Source of the DNA: an uncultured Draconibacterium sp.
Lineage (GTDB): Bacteria; Bacteroidota; Bacteroidia; Bacteroidales; Prolixibacteraceae
Length of the DNA stretch: 64,000 nt
Direction: 5' to 3'
NCBI RefSeq assembly: GCF_913060805.1
Contig: NZ_CAJXTC010000001.1
Location: 270,968 to 334,967 of the forward strand
The position numbers were made by a program, and so were the translations under genes. Positions within the stretch are counted from its first letter, which is position 1; each line of letters begins with the position of its first letter. Positions 18,326 through 27,756 of this stretch are shown piece by piece. The notes beneath the pieces were generated by a model, which was not told the DNA's origin, searched no databases, and was given only the letters and a program-made list of their open reading frames with translations.

Positions 18326-18922
18326 ATGTTCGACATTCAAACTAACTATAACCTAAAAAAAGGAGACCCGTCCGCTTTTAAAGACGTGTTCAAACTTCTT
18401 TACCCTCGCCTAAAAGGATATTGCAAATTATTTATTTCCGACGATAATAAAGTTGAAGACCTTATTCAGGAGACCTTTATTACCCTTTGGGAAAAACGCA
18501 ATTCTATAAAAACTGACCGTTCAATAGAAAGTTATCTTTTTGTAATTCTACGCAATAACTGTCTGAATTTTTTACGCAATGAAAAGCTGGAAAAGACCAC
18601 TTTCTCCATCGATGTGGAAGAGGTGAGTGAACTTCAGTATTTGTACCAGATCGATCTTTTGGGTAAAGAAGAAAAAAGTCTGGAGGAGCAACTTGTTACA
18701 TCATTTCAGGAAGCGGTTGATGAATTGCCGGATAAAATGAAACAGGTTTTTAAGCGCTGTAAAATTGAAGGCCGAAAACAAAAAGAAGTAGCCGACGAAA
18801 TGGGAATTAGCATAAAGATGGTTGAAAAACACATTGCTAAAGCCAAAGAACAGATCAGGAAAAAATTGGTAGACCAATACCCGGTGCTCATCATTCTTAT
18901 AACCTTGCTGCTTGAAAAATAG
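18326..18922 (+). CDS. ECF-type RNA polymerase sigma factor (FecI-like)
   Basis: A 198-residue ECF sigma factor. Region 2 (KVEDLIQETFITLWEKR) binds core polymerase and the -10-like element; region 4 (KEVADEMGISIKMVEKHIAKA) is a helix-turn-helix. It lies before a FecR-type anti-sigma gene and an STN-containing SusC gene. This is the standard Bacteroidota arrangement in which the SusC transporter signals substrate through FecR to free the sigma factor. It probably drives the locus at 20.1-27.5 kb. Bacteroidota ECF targets are not easy to recognise by sequence, and I see no obvious shared motif. Confidence 0.92.
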   Translation: MFDIQTNYNLKKGDPSAFKDVFKLLYPRLKGYCKLFISDDNKVEDLIQETFITLWEKRNSIKTDRSIESYLFVILRNNCLNFLRNEKLEKTTFSIDVEEVSELQYLYQIDLLGKEEKSLEEQLVTSFQEAVDELPDKMKQVFKRCKIEGRKQKEVADEMGISIKMVEKHIAKAKEQIRKKLVDQYPVLIILITLLLEK

Positions 18923-19052
18923 TTAGGCGGCGATTGTGGTAGCTTGTTGAAAATCAGCAGTTCTGTTGGTTTGTATAATTCGTTAAAAATAAATTTTGAA
19001 AAAAAACAGGTAGGGTTTTTTTACTTTTTGTGTACTCCTATCAGAATACAAC

Positions 19053-20054
19053 ATGAAAGAGATAATAGAGAAATATTTAGAAGGGAGAGCATCGGCGAGC
19101 GAGCAGATGCAATTATTGAAGTGGGTACGAAAAAAGGAGAATCGCATAGTTTTTAATAGTTCTAGGTTAGGTTGGAATAAAAGTCAGCGAAATAAGCCGC
19201 TTCCTGAAGGAAGTGAAAAAAGCTGGCTGAATATTCAAGATCAAATGTTGCAAAAAAGTTTCAAAAGATGGCAGTATTCTGATAAGATAAACCTGTTGGT
19301 TCGGATTGCCGCCATCTTCTTTTTTGTGCTGAGTTTGGGTGGAGGAGCTTACATTGTTTCATCAACTAAAGAAAAGGACATTTGGTACTCGGAAATTGAA
19401 GCCGAAAATGGTCAGATTTCAAAAGTGAAACTGCCCGATGGTTCGATGGTTTGGCTAAACTCCGGATCGAAAATTAGCTACAATAACCTGTTTGCCGAGA
19501 ATAACCGCGATGTGAAATTGGAAGGTGAAGCTTATTTTGAGGTTCAAACAAACGAGGATCTGTCGTTTGTGGTAAACAGCGGCGAGATTCAGGTTAAAGT
19601 ACACGGAACCAAATTTAATGTGGAGGCTTATCCCGGATCGGAAAATATCGACGTTGTTTTGGAGTCGGGTAAAGTGCAGCTGTTAAGTCCCGAGGTGGCT
19701 TCGTTCCAATATTTTCTAAGCCCAGGAGAAAGAGCATCGTTTGTAAAATCAAACAATCAACTAAATATAAGCGAGGTTAATACCATGAAATATACCTCGT
19801 GGAAAGATGGTATTTTGAATATTTACAACCAGCCACTGGTAGAGGTTGTAAAACGACTGGAGAAAAGATATAATCAGGAATTTGAGTTTGCTGAAGAGTT
19901 AAAAGATTACCACTTCACATTCACCATTAAAAGCGAACCGCTTGACGAGATTATCCAGATTATGGAAAAGATAGCACCAATTAAAACTAAACAAGAAAAA
20001 AATGTAATTGTATTTGAACTAGACGAAGAAAAAGTAAGAGAATTGTCGAGATAA
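19053..20054 (+). CDS. FecR-type anti-sigma factor
   Basis: A 333-residue inner-membrane regulator: N-terminal cytoplasmic region (about residues 1-85) that would hold the sigma factor, one membrane segment (IAAIFFFVLSLGGGAYIVSS), and a periplasmic FecR domain (KVKLPDGSMVWLNSGSKISY, then GEAYFEVQTNEDLSFVVNSG) with the C-terminal DUF4974-like part (QPLVEVVKRLEKRYNQEFEF). It receives the signal from the STN domain of the SusC encoded next. Start is the ATG at 19053. Confidence 0.93.
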   Translation: MKEIIEKYLEGRASASEQMQLLKWVRKKENRIVFNSSRLGWNKSQRNKPLPEGSEKSWLNIQDQMLQKSFKRWQYSDKINLLVRIAAIFFFVLSLGGGAYIVSSTKEKDIWYSEIEAENGQISKVKLPDGSMVWLNSGSKISYNNLFAENNRDVKLEGEAYFEVQTNEDLSFVVNSGEIQVKVHGTKFNVEAYPGSENIDVVLESGKVQLLSPEVASFQYFLSPGERASFVKSNNQLNISEVNTMKYTSWKDGILNIYNQPLVEVVKRLEKRYNQEFEFAEELKDYHFTFTIKSEPLDEIIQIMEKIAPIKTKQEKNVIVFELDEEKVRELSR

Positions 20055-20058
20055 AAAA

Positions 20059-20112
20059 ACCGAAAGTGCGGCAACACTTCCGGTCCTCATTTACCATCGG
20101 CAAACGGTAAAT
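20059..20112 (+). repeat. Two hairpins in the fecR-susC gap
   Basis: The first hairpin pairs ACCGAAAGTG (20059-20068) with CACTTCCGGT (20075-20084) with one mismatch and a CGGCAA loop. The second pairs ATTTACC (20089-20095) with GGTAAAT (20106-20112). Neither has a T-run on the plus strand, so they look more like leader structures or processing sites for susC mRNA than terminators. Confidence 0.5.
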
Positions 20113-20141
20113 TAAGTTATAATTTAAATCAATGTAAAACT

Positions 20142-23100
20142 ATGAAAAAAATCCTAATCCAAGGAAGAGGTATGCCTTCCTTTTGGAGTAAAAGCTTAAA
20201 GCTTATGAAACTAACATTTTTGTTTTTACTGGTTGGACTAATGCAAGTTTCTGCAAGTGTATATAGTCAATCAACCAAACTAACACTAGCTATGCACAAC
20301 AAAAAGGTTGTGGAAGTGCTTGACGAGATTGAAAAACAATCGGAATTTCATTTTGCCTATAGTTCTGAACTGATCGATATGAACCGAAAAGTATCGGTTG
20401 ATTTAAACGATCAACAAATTGATGAGATTCTGAATGTAGTATTTAACGGAACTGATGTTAACTACGTAACGTACGATAGGCACATTATGCTTTTCCCCGC
20501 CGAACTGGATAGCGAAAGCGCCGGAAACATTAACGTACGAAGCGAGCAACAAAGTATTTCAGGTATTGTATCCGATGCTGGAGGTCAGCCTTTACCGGGA
20601 GTAACTGTAATTGTTAAAGGAACATCGAATGGTACAGTGACCAATAATAACGGTGAGTACTCGATAAGCGGTGTTTCTGATAGCGATGTATTACAGTTTT
20701 CTTTTGTGGGTATGAAATCGCAGGAAATTGACATTGCCGGAAAAGCCGTAATCAATATTACAATGGAAGAAGAAACCATTGGTATTGAAGAGGTTGTTGC
20801 CATTGGTTACGGTACTTTGCGTAAGCAGGATGTAACCGGTTCTATTTCGAAAACCGACGGTGAGGAGCTGATTAAAGCACAGAGTTTTAGTCCACTTGAT
20901 AACTTAAGAGGTAAAGCTTCGGGTGTAAATATTTATTCCAATTCATCGCAGCCGGGTGCTTATCAAAGCCGTGTTGTAATCCGTGGTATGTCTACTATCA
21001 ACTCTTCAACCGACCCATTGTATGTGGTTGACGGTGTTGTAATGGAGAATTTTGGATTAATGAACCCGAACGACATTGAAAGTATTGAAGTTTTAAAAGA
21101 TGCTTCGGCGACTGCTATTTATGGTGCACGCGGTGCAAACGGTGTTATTTTGGTAACTACCAAACGCGGAAAAACCGGTGGCGAAGGTACAGTAGTAAGT
21201 TACCAGGGATCGGTTGGGGTTAGCACTGTTGCTCGTTTTATGGATGTTCTGAATGCCCAGGAATGGACTGATGCTTTTATGATCGGTCTTGAAAATGAGA
21301 ATAACTACATGGGTTATGACTGGTCGCTAGATCGTACCGATTGGTTTACCGATAGAAACTATTTCGATGCACAGGGTAATCCGTTATACGATACCAATTG
21401 GCAGGAAGAAGCTACAAGAACAGCTATCTCTCACAATCATCAGTTAAATATTCAGCAGGCCGGTAAAAACTCATCAACAGGTGCATTCCTGAACTATACA
21501 GATCAGCAGGGAGTAGTGAATAACACGTACAGCAAAAGGGTAAACGCAAAACTTACTTACGATGGCGAACCAACAAAATGGTTATCTACCGGAGTAAACT
21601 TAATGGTTAATCACTCGTGGGGTCGTTACACTCCTGAAACCGGTGGTGGACAGGATGCCCGACGCACAATGATCGAGATGTTGCCTTGGTTGCCAGTTAG
21701 AGATGCGGATGGTAATTACACTACATCGTCGACATCATCGTTATCTGATACATTCGGATTCGAAGGTATGTCAAATCCGGCTATGATTTTGGATCTGCAG
21801 AAACGGATGAGGTACAATACTCAAATCTTTGGTAATGCAGCATTGACCTTCCATTTAATGGACGGATTGGATTTGAAAACTCAGTTTGGTATCGACAATC
21901 ATAACCGCACTTACAAAGGTTATTCATCTATTTTGTTGAACAACATTTCAATGCCAAACGGATGGGCCGAAATTCAACACACCAATACGTTCTACTGGCA
22001 GGAAGAAACTTACCTGACTTATAAAAAGGTAGTTGGCGATCACCGTTTGAATGCGATGGCAGGTCTTTCGTGGCAAAAACGTACTTATAATTTCGATGGC
22101 TCACGTACTGAAGGATTCAGCGATGATTTCTACGAATGGTACAACATGGGAGCAGGAACAAATCCTTCGTCTCCATCATCAAGCTACAACGATTGGGCGA
22201 TGAACTCTTACTTTTTGAGAGTTGCTTACACGCTGAAAGATAAATACTCGGCAACTGTTACCGGTCGTTACGATGGTTCGTCTAAATTCGGTGACAACAA
22301 TAAATATGCGTTTTTCCCATCAGCAGGTTTGGCCTGGAACATGTCGCAGGAAGACTTCCTGAAAGACAGTGGTCTGATCGATATGCTTAAATTGCACACC
22401 AGCTATGGTATAACCGGTAACTCTGAAATTGGCCCGTACAATTCGTTGGCATCTGTTAGTTCAGGAACATTGTTGATGAATGGTTCACGTTCGCCTTACT
22501 CCTACATTAACTCTTTTGCGAACCCTGATTTGAAATGGGAAAAAACAGCACAATGGGACTTTGGTGTAAACTTGGGCGTATTTGATAATCAGCTTACATT
22601 TGATGTTTCATACTACTACAAGAAAACAACTGATTTATTGCTGAATACACCACTTCCAACATCTTCAGGTTTTAGCTCGATCTTCAAAAATATTGGATCT
22701 GTTAAAAACCAGGGATTGGATATAATGGTTAATGCTACACCAGTTAGAACAGCCGATTTTACTTGGAATTCTACATTAAATCTGAACTACAACAAAAACG
22801 AAATTCTTAGTCTTGGCGACAACGACGAAGATATTGAGATGAATTACTGGGTTGGTGGTTCTGAAAGTATTTTGCGTGTAGGCGAGAACCTGAGTAGTTT
22901 CTTTGGTTACAAACGACTTGGAGTTTATACTGAAGAAGACTTTGAAGCCGGCTTGATTGAAAGAGATCAGATTGGCCGTGCAAAACGTACCAACGAAAAA
23001 GAAATTATTGGAAAAGGTATGCCGGATTGGACTGGTAGTTTTGTCAATACTTTCTCGTACAAAAACTTCGATCTTACAGTTGATTTACAATTTGTATGGG

Positions 23101-23540
23101 GTGTTGAAACCATGCAACAGTTTTACCACTCAACTTACGACCGTTTTGGTATCACCAATGGTTTATCAAATATTCTGTACGATGCTTACGATGGTACCAA
23201 TCCAAATACCATGCAACAAGCCATCTATTTGACAAACTCTGGCCACGCCGGACAAAATACAACGGTTGATTCGGGATGGATTGCCGATGGTTCTTACCTA
23301 AGAGCTAACCTTATTCAATTTGGTTACACTGTTCCTACAAACTATTGCGAGTCGCTGGGTATTGCTGCCGTAAGAGTTTATGCGAATGTGAACAATGCAT
23401 TCTTGTTATGTTCTGACGATTTTAACGGTTACGATCCTGAATCTACATCGCAGGGAAGCAACCAGTTTGGACAAAACATGACATTCTTCTCGTATCCAAG
23501 AGCCAGAACATGGACGTTTGGTGTAAACGTAACTTTTTAA
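20142..23540 (+). CDS. SusC family TonB-dependent transducer with STN domain
   Basis: Outer-membrane importer and signal transducer of 1132 residues. After a signal peptide ending near SVYSQ comes an STN (secretin/TonB N-terminal) domain at about residues 48-115 (LTLAMHNKKVVEVLDEIEKQ) that contacts the anti-sigma protein. A carboxypeptidase-like domain (ISGIVSDAGGQPLPGVTVIV), TonB-box region, plug (PLYVVDGVVM) and long barrel follow. The SusD gene starts 21 bases later. Together with the sigma/anti-sigma genes this is a ligand-sensing transporter, presumably for the glycan cut by the GH92 enzyme. Confidence 0.94.
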   Translation: MKKILIQGRGMPSFWSKSLKLMKLTFLFLLVGLMQVSASVYSQSTKLTLAMHNKKVVEVLDEIEKQSEFHFAYSSELIDMNRKVSVDLNDQQIDEILNVVFNGTDVNYVTYDRHIMLFPAELDSESAGNINVRSEQQSISGIVSDAGGQPLPGVTVIVKGTSNGTVTNNNGEYSISGVSDSDVLQFSFVGMKSQEIDIAGKAVINITMEEETIGIEEVVAIGYGTLRKQDVTGSISKTDGEELIKAQSFSPLDNLRGKASGVNIYSNSSQPGAYQSRVVIRGMSTINSSTDPLYVVDGVVMENFGLMNPNDIESIEVLKDASATAIYGARGANGVILVTTKRGKTGGEGTVVSYQGSVGVSTVARFMDVLNAQEWTDAFMIGLENENNYMGYDWSLDRTDWFTDRNYFDAQGNPLYDTNWQEEATRTAISHNHQLNIQQAGKNSSTGAFLNYTDQQGVVNNTYSKRVNAKLTYDGEPTKWLSTGVNLMVNHSWGRYTPETGGGQDARRTMIEMLPWLPVRDADGNYTTSSTSSLSDTFGFEGMSNPAMILDLQKRMRYNTQIFGNAALTFHLMDGLDLKTQFGIDNHNRTYKGYSSILLNNISMPNGWAEIQHTNTFYWQEETYLTYKKVVGDHRLNAMAGLSWQKRTYNFDGSRTEGFSDDFYEWYNMGAGTNPSSPSSSYNDWAMNSYFLRVAYTLKDKYSATVTGRYDGSSKFGDNNKYAFFPSAGLAWNMSQEDFLKDSGLIDMLKLHTSYGITGNSEIGPYNSLASVSSGTLLMNGSRSPYSYINSFANPDLKWEKTAQWDFGVNLGVFDNQLTFDVSYYYKKTTDLLLNTPLPTSSGFSSIFKNIGSVKNQGLDIMVNATPVRTADFTWNSTLNLNYNKNEILSLGDNDEDIEMNYWVGGSESILRVGENLSSFFGYKRLGVYTEEDFEAGLIERDQIGRAKRTNEKEIIGKGMPDWTGSFVNTFSYKNFDLTVDLQFVWGVETMQQFYHSTYDRFGITNGLSNILYDAYDGTNPNTMQQAIYLTNSGHAGQNTTVDSGWIADGSYLRANLIQFGYTVPTNYCESLGIAAVRVYANVNNAFLLCSDDFNGYDPESTSQGSNQFGQNMTFFSYPRARTWTFGVNVTF

Positions 23541-23560
23541 TGAATTAAATTAGAACGATC

Positions 23561-25117
23561 ATGAAAAAGATAATATTATTCTTATTAGTAGGGGTCTTTG
23601 CGTTGACCTCATGCGACGAGTTTCTGGAAGAAAGTCCAAAATCATCATTAACCGATGTGGATTATTACAAAACCGAATCTCAGGCAACCGAGAACGTAAA
23701 CTATTTGTATCGCAACGGAGCAACAATCCGAATTGCACATGCATCAAGTGCCTACATTGGCTCTAAATCTTCAATACTTGGAATGCTTACAGGTTATTTC
23801 AGCAACAGTTACGAAGGTCAGGAAGTGGTTTGTAGATACTCACGTTTGCTTACCCGTCAGGGGCATACAAACGAAATTTCAGGAACTTCAGATGATATTT
23901 GGGATAACAGTTACCGCACCATTAATGTGGCTAACAATGCAATTGCCAGCATTCCTGGAATTGAAATGAGCGCAAGCTCGGCCAGCATTTTAATTGCAGA
24001 AGCTAAATTCTTCAGAGCTTTCAACTATTTCTATTTGGTGAAAACATTTGGCGACGTTCCTTTATTACTTGAACCTGCCACTTTAGAGAATTTGTATCCT
24101 GAAAGAACGGCTGCCTCGGCGGTTTATGAGCAGATTGAAAAAGATTTGATCGACGCTGTTGAGGATTTACCTGCAGCAACATTTGCTTCAAACGGACATC
24201 GTATTTCGAAATACGTGGCTGCCATGGCTTTAGCCGATGTATATTTCTACCAGGGAGATTATGCCAATGCAAAAACATATGCAAAAATGGTTATCGATTC
24301 TCCTCATTCGCTAACTGATAATAGCGACTTGGCAGAAAACAGTGCTTTCAATAAATTACGTACAACCGATGATCTGGGTGAAGTAATTTACAGTTTGGAA
24401 TACGATGCAAGTATTGCCAGCAGTTCGTGGAGACCAACTTATGCCTTCACATCATCGGCAACAGCTGTATTCGGTACTTACTCAATCTTTGAAAGAACTT
24501 ATGGTCCAATCGACCGTTTCCTGAATGTTTACGACGAAAATGACCTTCGTATTCAGCCTAACCAGTTCTTCCACTGGGAATATACCAATCCAACAAACGA
24601 TAAAACATGGACTGCTCCTGAAGGACAAGCCGGGTGCTGGTATTATTTCGACGAAGATGCGCTGTTAAATACAGGTATCGGAACAAAAGACTGGAACTTC
24701 TATCGTTTAGCTGAGGCATATTTGGATTACGCCGAATCGATTGCACAAACTGAAGGTGTAACTGACGAAGCTGCTACCTACCTGGCAAAAATTCAGGCGC
24801 GTGCCAACACCGAAGGGAAAACAGAAGCTGAATTAAAAGCTGAATTGCTAAGTCTTTCGAACCAAGAGTTTATTGAAGCTTGTTGGACGGAAAGATTGCG
24901 TGAATTCGCTTTGGAATTCAAAATCTGGGACGACTGTGTACGTACAATGAAATTTCCTGTTATTTCAGAAACAGAAAAGGGAAGTGTTACCTATGTTGAC
25001 TTGATTGGTGCTCAAAATGCTGCAGGTGCTACATTCAAAGAAACTGATTTGGTATTCCCGATTTCGTTAAGCGAATTGCAACGTAACCCGAACCTGACAC
25101 AAAACGCAGGTTATTAA
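23561..25117 (+). CDS. RagB/SusD family surface lipoprotein
   Basis: The glycan-capturing partner of the preceding SusC, 518 residues. The signal peptide ends at LTSCDEFLEESPKSSLTD, with the lipidated Cys and a start typical of the family. The helical N-terminal part includes ILIAEAKFFRAFNYFYLVKT, a characteristic SusD motif (AExRFLRA.xY.L). The C-terminal end has the usual LSELQRNPNLTQNAGY. It is co-transcribed with susC; a strong hairpin separates it from the GH92 gene. Confidence 0.93.
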   Translation: MKKIILFLLVGVFALTSCDEFLEESPKSSLTDVDYYKTESQATENVNYLYRNGATIRIAHASSAYIGSKSSILGMLTGYFSNSYEGQEVVCRYSRLLTRQGHTNEISGTSDDIWDNSYRTINVANNAIASIPGIEMSASSASILIAEAKFFRAFNYFYLVKTFGDVPLLLEPATLENLYPERTAASAVYEQIEKDLIDAVEDLPAATFASNGHRISKYVAAMALADVYFYQGDYANAKTYAKMVIDSPHSLTDNSDLAENSAFNKLRTTDDLGEVIYSLEYDASIASSSWRPTYAFTSSATAVFGTYSIFERTYGPIDRFLNVYDENDLRIQPNQFFHWEYTNPTNDKTWTAPEGQAGCWYYFDEDALLNTGIGTKDWNFYRLAEAYLDYAESIAQTEGVTDEAATYLAKIQARANTEGKTEAELKAELLSLSNQEFIEACWTERLREFALEFKIWDDCVRTMKFPVISETEKGSVTYVDLIGAQNAAGATFKETDLVFPISLSELQRNPNLTQNAGY

Positions 25118-25246
25118 TTGTGATTGGAATAGTATAGTACAACATCGGCAATTATGTGTTATAATTCTAAAAAGTGCTTGTAAATAAGTAACTTGGTTGT
25201 TATAACACGTTTGCTGAAGAAAAGAATTAGAATTGGTTTGAAAAAT

Positions 25247-25279
25247 AGAGAGGCTGCTATTTTTTGGCAGCCTCTCTTT
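25247..25279 (+). terminator. Hairpin between susD and the GH92 gene (partial terminator or attenuator)
   Basis: A perfect 11-bp stem AGAGAGGCTGC/GCAGCCTCTCT with a 9-base loop, followed by only two further T. The weak U-tract suggests partial read-through or mRNA 3'-end protection rather than full termination, giving more susCD than GH92 mRNA. Confidence 0.6.
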
Positions 25280-25331
25280 CAACCAATACATTTTTAATAA
25301 GGCGATACAAGCATTCAAATTATTGAGAAAA

Positions 25332-27509
25332 ATGAAAAATCTGATACTACTTTTAGTACTGGCGATCTGTTTTTCCTGTGTTCAAAAAGAACAGGAATTA
25401 CCGGCTACGGATTTTACCCAATATGTTGATCCGACAATCGGAAACGTTGGTCATATATTGCAACCAACACGGCCAACGGTACAGTTGCCTAACCAAATGA
25501 CGCGTATGACACCTGACCGCGCTGATTATCTGGATGATCAGATTTCATCTTTTCCGCTGAATGTTATTTCGCACCGCGTGGCACAGGCATTTTTTATCAA
25601 GCCAATTGTTGGATCGGTTTCAGCAGAAAGCTGGGAAAAAGGATTGACCTGGGATTACGATTTGGAAATAAACCGACCATGGTATTACAAAACAGAGTTG
25701 ATTGAAGACGAAGTAGCAGTTGAATACACAGTTGGTAAAAAGACCGGCATTTTCCGATTTAAATTTCCTGCCGATCAAGAGGCGAATATATTGCTTGGGC
25801 ATTATTATAATAATGGAGAATACTCGATTGCAGAAGATAATTCGATCTTCGGAGTTGAATATTTTCGAAATGTAAAGATTTACGTTTATGGAGAATTGTC
25901 AGGCTCGAGTGATATAAAAAATGATGGTGCTGATAAGCTTGTTCTTACAGCAAAAGAAAGCGCAGCACCTATTGAATTCAAATACGCTACTTCTTTTATA
26001 AGTAAAGAACAGGCTCAGAAAAATTTTCAGGAAGATCTGCAGGGAACTACTTTCGATGAATTGAAAAACCATGGGAAATTAGCCTGGGACAAGGTGATCA
26101 ACCAGATTGAAGTTAAAGGTGGCACTGAGGCGCACAAAAGAAGTTTTTATACAGCGCTTTATCGTTGCTACGAACGAATGGTCAACATTTCAGAAGATGG
26201 TCAGTATTTTAGTGGATTTGACAACCAAATCCACCAAAGTACCCGCCCGTTTTATGTTGACGATTGGGTGTGGGATACCTATCTGGCACATCATCCGCTT
26301 CGTGCTATTCTTCAGCCCGATGTGGAGGCTGACATGTTGCAGTCGTACGTAAATATGTACGAGCAAAGTGGCTGGATGCCAACATTTCCGGTTATTTATG
26401 GCGATCACTCTTGTATGAATGGTTTTCATTCAACCATTTCATTTCTCGATGCTTATCGAAAAGGAATCCGCAGTTTTGATGTACAATCTGCTTTTGAAGG
26501 AATGCTAAAGAATGCAGAAGAAGCAACTATGTTACCCTGGCGAAATGGCGAAAAATGTGAGTTGGATGATTTCTATCACGAGAAAGGATTTTACCCAGCT
26601 TTGCGTCCCGGAGAAAAAGAAACTGTGGCATTGGTTCATCCATTCGAAAATCGTCAGGCAGTTGCATTGACATTAGGCCACAGCTACGATGATTGGGCGC
26701 TTTCGCAAATGGCTGAAGAATTAGGAAAGACAAAAGAGCAGGAGATCTTTGCTGAGCGAGCTTCGAATTATAAAAATTTGTGGCACCCGGAACAAAAAAT
26801 GTTTCTGCCAAAAGATGAGAATGGGAAATGGATCGACATAGATCCTAAATTTGACGGAGGAATGGGAGCGCGTGCCTACTACGATGAAAACAACGGTTGG
26901 ACTTACCGATGGCAAACACAACACGATGTAAACGGATTGATCGATTTGTTTGGTGGGGTTGAACAATTTGAAGACGGACTTGACCAACTTTTCCGAGAAA
27001 GTTTAGGCAGAAGTAAATACGAGTTCTGGGCAAAACTTCCAGATGCAACAGGTTTAGTCGGGCAGTTTTCGATGGGTAACGAACCCAGTTTTCACATTCC
27101 GTATTTGTTCAACTACACCAATTCGCCATGGAAAACTCAAAAGTGGACACGCTTTTTAATCGATACCTGGTTTAAAGACAATGTATTTGGAATTCCGGGA
27201 GACGAAGATGGGGGAGGAATGTCGGCGTTTGTGGTTTTCTCGTCAATGGGATTTTATCCTATAACTCCGGGAATCCCTGAATATACAATAACAAGTCCTT
27301 TGTTCGAAGAAATTACAATCAACCTGGAGAATGGCAATAAATTTTTAGTTAGAGCGCCCGGATTATCTGCAGAGAAGAAATACATACAAAGTGCCAAATT
27401 AAATGGTAAGACCCTAGATAAACCTTGGTTTAGTCATGAGGATTTAATGAGTGGCGGTGTGCTTGAACTTGAAATGGGGCGCCTACCAAATAAAAAGTTG
27501 TGGAATTAA
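25332..27509 (+). CDS. Glycoside hydrolase family 92 lipoprotein (alpha-mannosidase-type)
   Basis: GH92 enzymes are calcium-dependent exo-alpha-mannosidases that cut N-glycan or mannan branches. The 725-residue product (ATG at 25332; the upstream TTG is unlikely) has a lipoprotein signal peptide ending at AICFSC. Conserved C-terminal blocks are FSMGNEPSFHIPYLFNY and GIPGDEDGGGMSAFVVFSSM, which contain the family acidic residues. The N-terminal signature differs from the common form: it reads GHILQPTRPTVQLPNQMTRM where most GH92 have a GHTYPGA-VPFGMVQ type block. It is the last gene of the regulated locus and is followed by two terminators. Confidence 0.88.
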   Translation: MKNLILLLVLAICFSCVQKEQELPATDFTQYVDPTIGNVGHILQPTRPTVQLPNQMTRMTPDRADYLDDQISSFPLNVISHRVAQAFFIKPIVGSVSAESWEKGLTWDYDLEINRPWYYKTELIEDEVAVEYTVGKKTGIFRFKFPADQEANILLGHYYNNGEYSIAEDNSIFGVEYFRNVKIYVYGELSGSSDIKNDGADKLVLTAKESAAPIEFKYATSFISKEQAQKNFQEDLQGTTFDELKNHGKLAWDKVINQIEVKGGTEAHKRSFYTALYRCYERMVNISEDGQYFSGFDNQIHQSTRPFYVDDWVWDTYLAHHPLRAILQPDVEADMLQSYVNMYEQSGWMPTFPVIYGDHSCMNGFHSTISFLDAYRKGIRSFDVQSAFEGMLKNAEEATMLPWRNGEKCELDDFYHEKGFYPALRPGEKETVALVHPFENRQAVALTLGHSYDDWALSQMAEELGKTKEQEIFAERASNYKNLWHPEQKMFLPKDENGKWIDIDPKFDGGMGARAYYDENNGWTYRWQTQHDVNGLIDLFGGVEQFEDGLDQLFRESLGRSKYEFWAKLPDATGLVGQFSMGNEPSFHIPYLFNYTNSPWKTQKWTRFLIDTWFKDNVFGIPGDEDGGGMSAFVVFSSMGFYPITPGIPEYTITSPLFEEITINLENGNKFLVRAPGLSAEKKYIQSAKLNGKTLDKPWFSHEDLMSGGVLELEMGRLPNKKLWN

Positions 27510-27574
27510 AATATAAAATAATGTTGTCCCTGCTCAAAGGGAACACCCATACCAATTAATACCTAATACCACTT

Positions 27575-27609
27575 GGGAGTCTGATCTAACCAGTCGGCTC
27601 CCTTTTTTT
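27575..27609 (+). terminator. Terminator after the GH92 gene
   Basis: Stem GGGAGTC (27575-27581) with GGCTCCC (27596-27602), one wobble pair, then seven T. It ends the sigma/SusCD/GH92 locus. Confidence 0.85.
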
Positions 27610-27646
27610 CCGATTTCAATTTTTCATAAACAAGGATAGGTTAATG

Positions 27647-27675
27647 GGCTCTGCAGTTTTGCAGGGCCTTTTTTT
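27647..27675 (+). terminator. Second terminator after GH92 (right member of a near-identical pair)
   Basis: Stem GGCTCTGCA (27647-27655) with TGCAGGGCC (27660-27668), loop GTTT, then seven T. It matches the hairpin at 18216 except for one loop base, has the same orientation, and stands behind another terminator. Confidence 0.85.
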
Positions 27676-27756
27676 ATTATTTTAGCAGCTGCAATTATTT
27701 AGTATCTTGCATCTAATTGTGAAAAATACATTAACTATTCTGAAAGTAACAAACCT

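Noticed and set aside
18944..19156. 70-codon frame between sigma and fecR
   Set aside because: It overlaps the FecR start out of frame and begins in the AT-rich spacer.
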